From Juglans regia (lineage: Eukaryota > Streptophyta > Magnoliopsida > Fagales > Juglandaceae), in NCBI RefSeq assembly GCF_001411555.2, contig NW_023361327.1:159001-223000 (forward strand): a stretch of 64,000 nt of DNA, written 5' to 3'. How positions within the stretch are numbered: the first letter of the stretch is position 1; each line of letters opens with the position of its first letter. The notes below the pieces were generated by a model. The model was not told the DNA's origin and searched no databases. It saw only the letters and a list, made by a program, of their open reading frames with translations. A program made the translations under genes and the position numbers. Of this stretch, positions 33,802 to 43,415 are shown piece by piece.

Positions 33802-35415
33802 GTGAGAGCAAGAGAGGAGAAATTCAATTACATTGCAAAAAAAAGTGAGATCAAGAGAGCATTATTTTCACACCAGCCCCTTATTGTACTCATGTACAAG
33901 GAGGCTCTTTTAGGTACTAATGATCTCGTCGGTGCTTTGCCGAGCAATATTGTTTCTCTTTTGCAGGAGTTTGAAGATGTCCTTCCTGAAGAAGTACCTT
34001 ATGGTTTACCTCCAATCCGAGGGATTGAACATCAAATTGATTTCATACCTGGTGCATCAATTCCAAACCGACCTGCTTATAGGAGTAATCCCGAGGAGAC
34101 CAAGGAACTTCAGAGGCAAGTAAGTGAATTGTTGGAGAAGGGGTTTGTGCGTGAAAGTATGAGTCCTTGTGCGGTTCCGGTGCTGTTAGTTCCCAAGAAG
34201 GATGGAACATGGAGGATGTGTGTTGACTGCCAAGCCATCAACAACATAACGGTAAAGTATTGTCATCCCACGGGTTCATATCATTTACCCGTGGGTTCAA
34301 GGGAATTCATTCCCACGGGTTCATATCATTTACCTAGGACTAAGAGGGGGAGAGATTCAGTTTTTGTGGTGGTAGATAGATTTTCCAAGATGGCACACTT
34401 CATTGCATGTCATAAAACTGATGATGCATCACATATAGCTGATTTGTTTTTCAAAGAAATTGTTAGGTTACATGATATGCCTAAGACCATTGTTTCTGAT
34501 AGGGATGCAAAGTTTTTGAGTTACTTTTGGAAGACTTTGTGGGGAAAGCTGGGAACTAAGTTGTTGTTTTCTACTACTTGTCATCCACGAACGGATGGCC
34601 AAACTGAAGTAGTAAATAGAACTTTGTCGTCTTTGTTGCGTGCTATCATTAAAAAGAACTTGAAAGCATGGGAAGATTGTTTGCCACATGTTGAATTTGC
34701 TTACAATAGAAGTATACATTCTGCAACTAAGTTTTCACCATTTGAAATTATTTATGGCTTTAACCCATTGTCACCTTTGGATTTAACTTTTTTACCTTTG
34801 AGTGAACGTGTGAACTTAGATGGCAAAAAGAAGGCAGAATTTGTAAAGATGATTCATGAAAAGGCACGGCTGAATATTGAAAAGAGGACTAAACAATATA
34901 TCCATCAAGCCAACAAGGGACGTAAGAAGGTAGTGTTTCAACCAAGAGATTGGGTTTGGTTGCACTTAAGGAAGGATCGTTTTCCAGAGAAGAGGCGTTC
35001 AAAACTCCTACCTCGGGGTGACGGGCCATTTCAAGTAGTAGAACGCATCAATGATAATGCCTACAAGCTTGACATACCAGGTGAGTATGGTGTCAGTGCA
35101 AGCGTTAATGTTGCTGATTTGTCTCCTTTTGATGTAGGTGATGATTTGAGGACAAATCCTTCTCAAGAGGGGGAGAATGATGCAAACCAAGGAGCTAGAC
35201 ATGCTGATCATACAAGTGGGAATGGAGCTGAATTTGCACAAGACCCTTTGTCACTTCCTAGTGGCCCACTTACAAGACTTAGAGCCAAACGTTTCAAGGA
35301 AGCACTAAATGGGCTAATCCAAGAGAATTGGGCTGATTCTAAAAAGACCAAGATGGGCTCAAATAATATTCAAGACTTAGTCCATGTCATCAAGGCAATT
35401 GAAGAGGCTAATTAG
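33802..35415 (+). pseudogene. A1 pol: RT stub fused to integrase core by an internal deletion
   Basis: 537 open residues. RT N-terminus: [22 protein letters not shown] (about 54-75) and [23 protein letters not shown] (about 127-149). The frame then passes through a 66-bp filler (34267-34333) into [22 protein letters not shown], the integrase core. The DDE triad appears kept: Asp in VVVDRF (about 189), Asp in [10 protein letters not shown] (about 234), Glu in DGQTEVVNR (about 268). The GPY/F module is [18 protein letters not shown] (about 410-427). The tail ([21 protein letters not shown]) lies within the 3' LTR. RT palm, RNase H and the HHCC zinc finger are missing, so it cannot be autonomous. 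The region 33566-33801 links protease to RT and carries stops in Lys-rich homopolymers. Confidence 0.9.
34267..34333 (+). other. LTR/PBS-derived filler at pol deletion junction
   Basis: A 45-bp unit repeated about 1.5 times: CCCACGGGTTCATATCATTTAC at 34267 and again at 34312, with GGGTTCAAGGGAATTCATT between. This is the 3' end of a C (or B) LTR plus the first bases after it, not RT or integrase code. It keeps the frame open. Confidence 0.85.
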
Positions 35416-35983
35416 CACATAGAAATATGATGAATGGTCTGACCATTAAAGGATGTGAATTTGTTAAGTTTCAAGAATATTAAATAGGTGAATGAACTTG
35501 GTCTTGCTTGGGTACGTGAAATTCATTGAATTTAGTCATTTAGTCATTTCTGGCTGCCTCTAGAAGTCCAAGAGGCCTAAAAAACGTGGGACTTGTTATG
35601 TTAATATTTGTGTTGCTTTTAAAGCTGTAGTTATGACTTTTCCTATTCTTGGACGGTTGTTCCAAGTATATAGAGGGGTTATTTCGAGTTTTAATATCAG
35701 ATTTGAAATTTCAGAAGCTTATTTGTCTTTGTGAGGTCTTGTGTTCCTCTTGGTTCTTCAAAGAACTCTTTGAACTTATCAAGTTAATCTTGCGGCGTTC
35801 AAGCTCCAAACTTATCACCTTGATTCTGATTTCTTGGTGTGGCGTTTTCAATCCTTCGTAGTCTTGGTTTTCATCTAGTTTGGTGACTGGTCAAGGCTCA
35901 ACAAATCTTGTCAATACGATCTTGGGGTTCCAAGCCATCATTGTTATCGGGTTTCATCACAATTGTTGGTGGAGTTCATATCA
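35178..35983 (+). repeat. 3' LTR of A1
   Basis: TGATGCAAACC to GTTCATATCA. Its first 238 bp carry the end of the pol ORF (stop at 35413-35415). Confidence 0.95.
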
Positions 35984-36080
35984 GTAAGTATCCTGTTTCT
36001 ACTATTTTCAATGTTACTAACCACTTTCCCTTTGATCCAGGTGGAGATTCGAGGTCGAATCCTTTTGAGGAGTGGGGTAA

Positions 36081-36887
36081 TGTTGGGAACCAAGATGAGC
36101 CTAGTCTTAAAGATCATTTGCAACTTCCGGATGGGCCAAGAAGATCAAGGAGACAATGCAAGGGTTGATACAATCCACCTGGGACAAGTTTAGCAAGAGG
36201 CCAACATTCAAGATGGGGCTTGAAGGATGAAGATCCTGTTTTAATAATTTGATCATCTACAGAAGAGGGCAACGACAAGACTTAAAGGCTTTGGGCTCTT
36301 GAAGGGTTTCAACTTATTTAATTCATTTAAAGAACTTATTTTATTAGTTTAGAATAATTGAGTTTATTATGGGAAGCACATAAGGGGGCTTATGCAAGGG
36401 CATGTTGGGAAAGTTATTATTTTATTGAACTAGGGTTAGGATTACTGTAGCCAAGTTACAGTAGCGCGGCACTGTAGCCGCGGCACTGTTCATCCAGGGG
36501 CACTTTTAGAAGATGGGGGTTTATTTTGGCTAGGGTTTCATTAGGTTTTCCTTTAAACACTCTATGTAGCCTCATTCTAATCAGATTATGATGTTTATGA
36601 AATTTGATGAATTTATTCATTGTGAGTTGAGTTTTACTCCTCTTGTTCTTAATTGAACTTTTGAACTTATCAAAGGTAAATCACAACCTTTGTGGCGTTC
36701 CTCCTTTGTAATCTGGGTTCTTGGGACGGGTTCTTCAACGGGTCTAGATTTTAATATAATCTAGATTCTTGAAACGAGTTCTCATCGGGTCTAGATTCTC
36801 CATCCATAAACTTGATTTTGGCTTTCTTCGAAAGTTTTCAAATTGACTGTGGGTTCAAGAGAATTCCTTTCCCGCGGGTTCATATCA
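36081..36887 (+). repeat. 3' LTR of B5
   Basis: Starts TGTTGGGAACC (one change) and ends GGTTCATATCA. Preceded by about 97 bp of pol tail encoding YPVSTIFNVTNHFPFDPGG and DSRSNPFEEWG. It is followed by the GTAGG duplication. Confidence 0.92.
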
Positions 36888-36944
36888 GTAGGGGTTACTG
36901 TAGCCGCGCGGACTGTAGCTGGTACTGTTCATCAAGGGTAATTT
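36888..36944 (+). mobile_element. Family C LTR, continuation after B5
   Basis: GTAGGGGTTACTGTAGCC to CATCAAGGGTAATTT matches the C LTR just downstream of the B5 insertion point. It ends about 330 bp short of the LTR 3' end. Adjacent sequence is unrelated, so this LTR is truncated and its target duplication cannot be tested. Confidence 0.85.
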
Positions 36945-37628
36945 CTGCTTTATGCGTGTCAACGTTTCGTCTTCAATATTCACATATTCCAAAAGCTCAG
37001 GCAACTTAACTGCAAACACCAAAACAATATCACCATTAGCAAAAGTCTAAAAGACAGATAAATTAAAAACAAAAGTTTGCTTCCAAACAACATTAAGACA
37101 AATAAACTCTTATAAATGACGATATGGGCAAGTGTATGGAGATTATGAGATTCTTTGGTGCATAAATGCAAAGAAAAACCCAAATCTATCAAACTTACAG
37201 AATATACTTTATACCCCATGTTTAACAAAAAAAGAAAAAAACCCAGATCTTACCTTAACAAAAGCTACACAAGCCGTAGCATTTCATCGTTGTCATTCCA
37301 AGGTAATAAAACAGACCCAAATCGGAATAAAATGGACCCAAATTGCAAAGAAGAAACCTTGGGTCACGAGGATGACGGGGTTCCTTCAATCGGCACTGAG
37401 GGGGAAGGTTAGGGTTTCTTCGTCAGCACTAAGGGAGGTAGGCTAGGGTTTCTTCGTCGAGCGTGCGAGAGAGTGAGAGTATTAGAACAACGACCTAGAG
37501 GCAAAGCTCTACGACGAGAGAGATGGGGCGACGACGAAGTAGATGCAGCGACGGGGTCTCGATGGCGACGGCTACGGACCTAGGGTTTCTGCTTATGCTA
37601 CAAAGCAGCGAGAGAGAGAACCAGAAAC

Positions 37629-37674
<46 letters not shown>

Positions 37675-37873
37675 TCGGGGGGGCCAATCACACGGGACTA
37701 TTTTAAAAGACCCGGATACCGAGTTTAAACTCGGTACCCTGGTCTCCAACCCGTACCCGGACCGTGTTGCTCAGGGTTTTGCAATCCGGGTTCCGGATCC
37801 GTTTCGATCCGGGCCGGAACCCAGAATCGGAATTCAATTTTTCAACCCAGATGAACAGTGCTAGTCCCCATGG
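36945..37873 (-). pseudogene. 5' end of a host-like gene (leader, intron 1, start of exon 2), truncated
   Basis: Read on the minus strand: GC-richer upstream sequence, a (CT)n leader (37629-37669), and three telo-box motifs AAACCCTA (near 37585, 37446, 37412) typical of plant growth and translation gene promoters. Then an exon edge with donor AAG/GTAAGATC at 37254/37253, a 244-bp T-rich intron, and acceptor TTTGCAG at 37010. The second exon (37009 to 36945) reads KLPELLEYVNIEDETLTRIKQ before the C LTR cuts it. I do not recognise the protein. Exon 1 carries an in-frame stop just before the junction, so it may be an untranslated leader. It could be a real gene end destroyed by transposons or a captured fragment. 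Confidence 0.45.
37629..37669. repeat. (GA)n microsatellite
   Basis: About 20 GA units in the putative leader of the truncated gene (CT on the transcribed strand). Confidence 0.95.
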
Positions 37874-38631
37874 TGTTATGTGAGTGGTTGAATATAGGTA
37901 TTGCTTCTCTAGAAATCATAAACGGTTTTTCAAATATTTAAATAGATCTGAAAATGCAGAGGTTCTACCCAACACAACACTTAGAAGTGGCTGAATAGGT
38001 GTTGTTCGATTTTTCTGGTCTAATAAAAAATATTGACAAGCAAGCAATTAAATAATGGAACAAATCACACAAATAATCAACACAGAATGATGTGCCCACG
38101 AAGTGGAAACTCATTTGAAGAACTAAATCAAAATCTAAAACCACTCCGGGCGTAAGACACCACCTCAAATCCACAATACAAACTTTAATTGTTACAACCA
38201 AGAAAGAGGCGCTTAAACCTAAGGAAAAATTAGATTTTCAGAACATTGGCTCGAGCGAAGTCGAGCGAACTTTCTGACTTGAAATTCGCTCGAGCGACGT
38301 GTCAAGCCGAATCAAGCGAACTCTCTGACTTGAATGTAGCTCGAGAGAAGTCTTTGACTTGAATGTAGCTCGAGCGAATTGTTGAGCCAAGTGGAGTGAA
38401 GAATCTGACTTGAATGTAGCTCAAGCGAACTGTCGAGCCATGTCGAGCAAAGTCTTTAACTTGAATGTCGCTAGAGCGAAATGTCAAGCCATGTCAAGCG
38501 GCCCTCTTGTTTTTGTTCTACTCAAGCCGTTTTGACCCCATTTTCACTTTACACACTCCAACACTTATTACAACACAATTTGACAAAGGTTTTCACAAGA
38601 ATATGCCAACAAACTTATTTTTACATTAACA
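37874..38631 (-). mobile_element. Copia-type LTR (3' LTR of a minus-strand element)
   Basis: 758 bp with TGTTA...TAACA ends (TGTTATGTG at 37874 on the plus strand; TGTTAATG at 38631 on the minus strand). Just inside, the minus strand reads GCCAAAGAGGGAGAT, the polypurine tract that commonly precedes the LTR of plant Maximus/SIRE-type copia elements. The LTR contains a cluster of GCTCGAGCGA-type repeats (38253-38505). Confidence 0.6.
38253..38505. repeat. Degenerate tandem repeats with GCTCGAGCGA core
   Basis: About seven imperfect units of roughly 35-40 bp ('ctgacttgaatgtagctcgagcgaa' type) inside the copia-type LTR. Confidence 0.8.
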
Positions 38632-39310
38632 ATCTCCCTCTTTGGCATTTCTGTGACAAAACCTCTAACCTATATATTTGGACCTAATCCTGACACACTT
38701 GACTCAGGATTACCAAATACATATAAAGTTACTTGAGATATTTCTGCACACTTGACAAACAGGTAAGCGTACCAAAATAAAAGTACACAAAATATTCGCA
38801 CATGTGTAATCAATATAGCTAAAAGCAAAAATTCAAGTATACACATGACAAGCACAATTTTCATCACAAATTCTTCATTAAGAAAATATGTCATTGAGTT
38901 GCAATCAAGCATGCAATACAATAGTAGATAAACAAAATTGTGTTTGACAAAGAAAATTTTCTTTCACTAGTGCTCCCCCCTAAAGCATATCATCACTCCC
39001 CCTACATATGTGCTCCATTGTGCTCCCTCCCCTACATAACACTCCCCCTTTTTGTCACTAAATGCAAGGGGCTCAATCACCACCATCTAACACCATCTAA
39101 CTGGCTGCTATCATCCTCATTATGGAGGAGCTCCTCAATGTCGTTGAAACGTTGTGTGACAATCTGTTGGAAGCCATCAAGACGAGCATCAAGGTGGACC
39201 TAATAGTCCAACACCATCTGTAGACTAGGTTCGATCGATGGGGTCAAGCCTGGAGATGCCGAGGTGGATGGTGCGGAGCTCGACGACAGAGATGCTGGTG
39301 CCGGTGCCGA
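38632..39310 (-). other. Copia-type 3' internal region, decayed
   Basis: Minus strand carries GTGACAAAAAGGGGGAGTG near 39055 and a second AGGGGGGAGCAC block near 38980, the A/G-rich tracts that follow pol in Maximus/SIRE-like copia elements. Next to 39240-39310 is a low-complexity Pro/Ala/Ser stretch (PPASAPAPASLSSSSAPS). No intact ORF. Confidence 0.5.
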
Positions 39311-39319
39311 TGCTGGAGG

Positions 39320-39895
39320 ATGCTCAATGTCTAAAAGTTGAGGGGTAAGGTGAGCACGGCTGAGCTAAATGGTCTTACGACCAATAGGAGCCTTGAGTGA
39401 AATCCTAAGCTCATGAGGAAGAAATGAGACAAAGTGAGCCAAGGCAATCCAGATGATGAGACAAGGAAATGGTAGTCCAGTCCGGACTTTGGTGGATCGA
39501 AATGTCTCAAGTATGACCCGGCAAAGATGACTCCCCAAATCAATAGAGATGTCATTGATCAGGGCATAAAGAAGAAGTGTCTGATCATACCTGAGATCAG
39601 AATGATGTGCCGTCGGTTAGAGATTAGTCAGGATGATGCGACTAAGAAAAAGGTGGTTAGGTGGAAACCTAACCGTATACAAGGGTATCCAACCATTCCA
39701 ATTACTTGGCCTCCCAGTCAAGTTTCAGCGATGACTAGCATGCGAGGAGCAAGAGTGGTCAGATACAGATAGACTGGGTCAGATACCCGAGGGGCATTTA
39801 ACAAGTCCGCCATCATCTGAAATGGCATGAATATTTGAGTAAAACTCCCTCACCAACTCCAAATGAGTGGGAAGACCGATGGTCAAGCCAAGCCA
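39320..39895 (-). pseudogene. Putative plant transposon protein fragment (PF20167-like)
   Basis: Minus-strand frame reads YDQTLLLYALINDISIDLGSHL, then VILETFRSTKVRTGLPFPCLII and LAHFVSFLPHELRISLKAPIG. The pattern 'LLYAL..DISIDLG..I......R....LPFPCLI..' recalls the putative plant transposon domain found in many plant retroelement gag-like proteins. Stops upstream break it. The family assignment is from memory of the motif and needs a profile search. Confidence 0.45.
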
Positions 39896-40420
39896 CTAGC
39901 GGGATTAAAAAATGCGGGGCACAATGGTCTCATTTAGCTCACCTAATGAGACCTCACGATCAACAATAAGGTTGCATTTACCGAGATTCTCATCATAAAG
40001 ATCCCGAGCCCTAGGATTGTGGAAGTGTGCTTGGGCTGGGGCAGGGGGATCCTAGGCTGGGGTGGGAGTATCCTTACGAGGACACACATGACCAGACACG
40101 GTTTTAGGATGTAGACAAAACAATGACCATTTGGATCTAAAATATTCAATGCATGCACAACATCATGTATGAGGAAAAATCATGTAAATGCAACTAAATG
40201 GATGATTCAGACTTTTCATCGAGCACCTAGTGTGCGTGTGCTGCCATGTGTGATTATAGTGCATGCACAACGTCAATTGGTTGTCCATTACAAATTCTTG
40301 TCAAAGTCTCCCACATTCATAGAAATCAAAGCAACGACATGATGCAGAGATTTAATTTGTATTTTGTCAAGATGTGTCAAGGCATGAGGGAGACATACAT
40401 CAATTATTAATTATCAATAA
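39896..40420. other. No gene seen
   Basis: Probably further decayed retroelement sequence, AT-rich towards 40420. No supported ORF. Confidence 0.4.
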
Positions 40421-43145
40421 TGTGATACCCCGTATTTTAGTATATTTTTTTTAATTAAAAGATTATTTTGATTAATTTAAATATTGGTTCTCTTGTTTTA
40501 AACTTATCGGATCTTTCATTAGATTTATTTTATGATTTTTAAGTTCTGAAATTTACTTTGATGTGCTTTCTTGGTATTAATTATTGTTTTGTATTTAAAT
40601 TCCTCTTTATTTTGAATTAGTTTATTGTTGGATTTAATTATTTTATTTTTATTTAGTCACTACGATTAAATTATTTTATTTAACTTGCTGTTTTGAAATC
40701 TTTTTCCATTGGATCATTTTTTGTGACCCAAAATGTAAGGATTGGACCTCATTTCTTTCCCTCACTTATCCTTTTTCTCTTTTTCTTTTTTCCTCTTTTT
40801 CTTTTCTTCTCCTTTTCTTTTTCCCCCCATTTCATTTTCTCCTCTCTCTTTCTTCTCTCCGACGCACAGCCCCTCCCTTCTCCCATCCATGTGTCATCCT
40901 CCAGCCACTACCGCTATGTGCCTCACCGCCCATCCCGTTTGCTTCCCCTCCGGCCGCCGACCTCACCCTCTGATTTCTAGCCACTCTCGCGCCACCATTA
41001 GCACCCGCGTGTGGCTTGAAGCCACAACATTCCTTGCGTTCTTGCGCCGCCGTCGCACCACCTCCGGCCACCATCTCTTCACCATATCTTCATTGACATC
41101 CCAGCAACCTAACTCACCCATCCCCAGCTCCAATCTGCCACCGATGAAGCTCCACCATCTACATTTCCATTTTGAACATTTTGGCCTCCAAACACCACCT
41201 ACACCGCCACCATGGCCAACCACCATCACCATTAACTTCACCGACACCCCTAAGTCCTTTCGCTAGTAATCTCGAGTCTTGGTTTATTCTTGTTCAAAAG
41301 TGAGTTTTTGAGACCCACGGCCACAATGCATTTTGCACTATTCTGTTGCTGTGCCACTACCTCTTGCACCTCCGTGATCTTTCAAAGATTATAATAAAGT
41401 GCTGTAAGTATTTTTCCAAAGAACTTTCATGATTTAAATGTATTTTTACACTAACTCATTTTACTGTGATTTGGTTAGTTGTGCCAGATTGAGTCCGAGG
41501 AGTAAGGGGGTCGGTTGGATGGAATGATGGAGTTGTTTGTATAATTGGTTTATGCTGTGAAATTTGTTGGCTGTTTCGGGTTTAAATATTGGTGTTTTGA
41601 GTTTGACGTTGGTTATGGTGGATATCAATGATTTTAGAAAGTGATGATATATTTTAGAATTATGAGGGTTTTAAGTTTTGAGAAATTAAAATAGGTTATT
41701 TTAGAAACTTAGGGTTAAATATCGAAATACGTGATTGATTGAAAACTTACAGAAATTACATGATTATTTTTATAGGTGACGATTTATAGTCGACTTAACA
41801 TTTTTGAGGAAAACTCTCAAATGCTAAGAAGTCCAGATAATCGGGGTTCCTATACTAGACTTTGCATAAAAATAAAATGGACTAAGATCAATTTGGAAAA
41901 TGTGCATGTTGTGTTATGAAAATAAATGTTAAACGATCTCAGTTATTTGTTCTGCATGTTGTGGCATGGCTGGTGTGGATATGAGCTTATTTTTTTCATT
42001 CTGTTAGTGAACTCAGAAAAATGAGCAAATATGATAGTTGATAATTTTTGCATGTGACGTGAAGATATTCTGAATCTGTTTTTGGAAAATGTGAAATGAT
42101 TTGAATTTGTTAAGTACTCTGTCGTGGAATGATTTAGCGTTTAAAAAAACTTTTGACATGACGTTCTAATTCTATTCTGACTCTAACTCTGATTCTGATA
42201 TGTGATACTGATTTTGTTTTAATCTGATATGTGGCCTTGTCACGGGATACAATTGTGACCTTTGGCCCTGTCATAGGATACAATAGTGACCTCTGGCCCT
42301 GTCACGGGATACAATAGTAACCTCTAGCCTAGTCACGGGATATAATAGTGACCTCCGGCCCTGTCACGGGATACAATAGTGACCTCTGACCCTGTCACGG
42401 GATATAATAGTGACCTCTTACCCTACCATGGGATACGATAGTGGATTTCTATTTTGAGTGCAATCGCTTTGATATTCATGGTGATTTATGTTCTACTTGG
42501 CATACTGCAGAATGCACAACCCTACCACGGGGGTGAAACATAGCCTTTATTCTGATATGATAGGATAAGATGAAGATGTTCAGTTATGTTGTGCCAAATG
42601 AGTCTTTGAAAAGTTGTTTTTAGAATATGAAATGTTTGAAATATCGCTCTGGATTTCTGATAATATGTATTTTGAGATATGCATATTGAAAACTGAAATG
42701 TTTTGTTTCTGCATTCTGAACTCTGTGAAAATTCTCATGTTTACATCTTAGCATATGTTCTTTGCTTAATAAGTTGTTGATAACTCACCCCCTTTATCTT
42801 CACAATATTTTCAGATGATTTTGGATTTTTTAGCTGAGGATCAAGACTATGAAGTTTGGGTGAGATGACTTATGAATAGTAGATTAAGAATAAAAAGTTT
42901 TCAATGAGTATTGGTGATTTTTTTTGTTAATGATATTGTTAAAATATGAGTTTAAGTGACATGTTGAGAAGTTGATATTTTTTGTGGTTACCGTATTGAG
43001 GATTTGACATATGAGTTTGTGTGGTTAATTAAATTTGAAGTGTCTACGTTTGATTTGAAGCTTTTGGAAGTGTATTAGCAATGTTGGAGTTGATTATCAG
43101 GTAATATGAGTTAACTCTCCGGACCTTCGGGGACGGGGCATTACA
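40421..43145 (+). mobile_element. Solo LTR, family F (2.7 kb), plus strand
   Basis: TGTGATACCCCGTATTTTAG to GGGACGGGGCATTACA, flanked by the perfect 5-bp duplication AATAA (40416-40420 and 43146-43150). It contains a CT-rich then GC-rich block (about 40790-41270) and a minisatellite (42233-42440). Open frames within the GC-rich block occur in several frames with no domain and are not called as genes. Confidence 0.92.
42233..42440. repeat. 31-bp minisatellite in F LTR
   Basis: About seven copies of a unit built on CCTGTCACGGGATACAATAGTGACCTCTGG-like sequence with scattered changes. Confidence 0.92.
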
Positions 43146-43415
43146 AATAATCACTTATAATATGTATAAGATTCTCTTTTAATTAATCGTTATATTTAAT
43201 TTGGATTTGCATTCTAATAAGCCATATTAAAAAAATTTCACCTTAATATCTAATATTTTTTTTCAATTAAAAAATTTTCACCATATTAAAAATTTTCAAT
43301 TATTTTCATGTCATCAAATGGAAATTTGTATTAATGAGAATGAATATTAGGCTATATTAATGAGACTGAATATAACAACAATCAAGAAGCCGGCCCTACT
43401 TTTTCTTAGAGAGAC

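Larger units (their letters stand above)
30776..35983 (+). mobile_element. Element A1 (family A Ty3/gypsy), LTR-flanked, pol internally deleted
   Basis: 5.2-kb element with 806-bp LTRs at 30776-31581 and 35178-35983 (about 19 differences by eye, about 2.4%). Contains PBS, gag, protease motif, RT start, integrase core and polypurine tract (AAGAGGGGGAGAA, 35165-35177). There is no target duplication: left flank CCTTA, right flank GTAAG. The flanks belong to separate parts of B (leader versus pol tail). A large deletion removes most of RT, RNase H and the integrase zinc finger. Confidence 0.95.
29687..36887 (+). mobile_element. Element B5 (family B, alpha), containing nested A1
   Basis: LTRs 29687-30472 (786 bp, end mutated to CATATTA) and 36081-36887 (807 bp, start mutated to TGTTGGG), with target duplication GTAGG (29682-29686 and 36888-36892). 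Only about 300 bp of 5' leader (30473-30775) and about 97 bp of pol tail (35984-36080) survive. The rest was lost between the two flanks of A1. The PBS TTTGGTATTCAGAGCAAGG lies at 30473-30491. Confidence 0.94.

Noticed and set aside
35908..36168. Frame joining the A1 LTR end to the B5 pol tail
   Set aside because: It crosses the nested junction. Only the part after 35984 is genuine B pol tail.
42233..42440. CRISPR-like regular repeats
   Set aside because: Units are contiguous with no unique spacers and lie in a plant LTR. They are a minisatellite.
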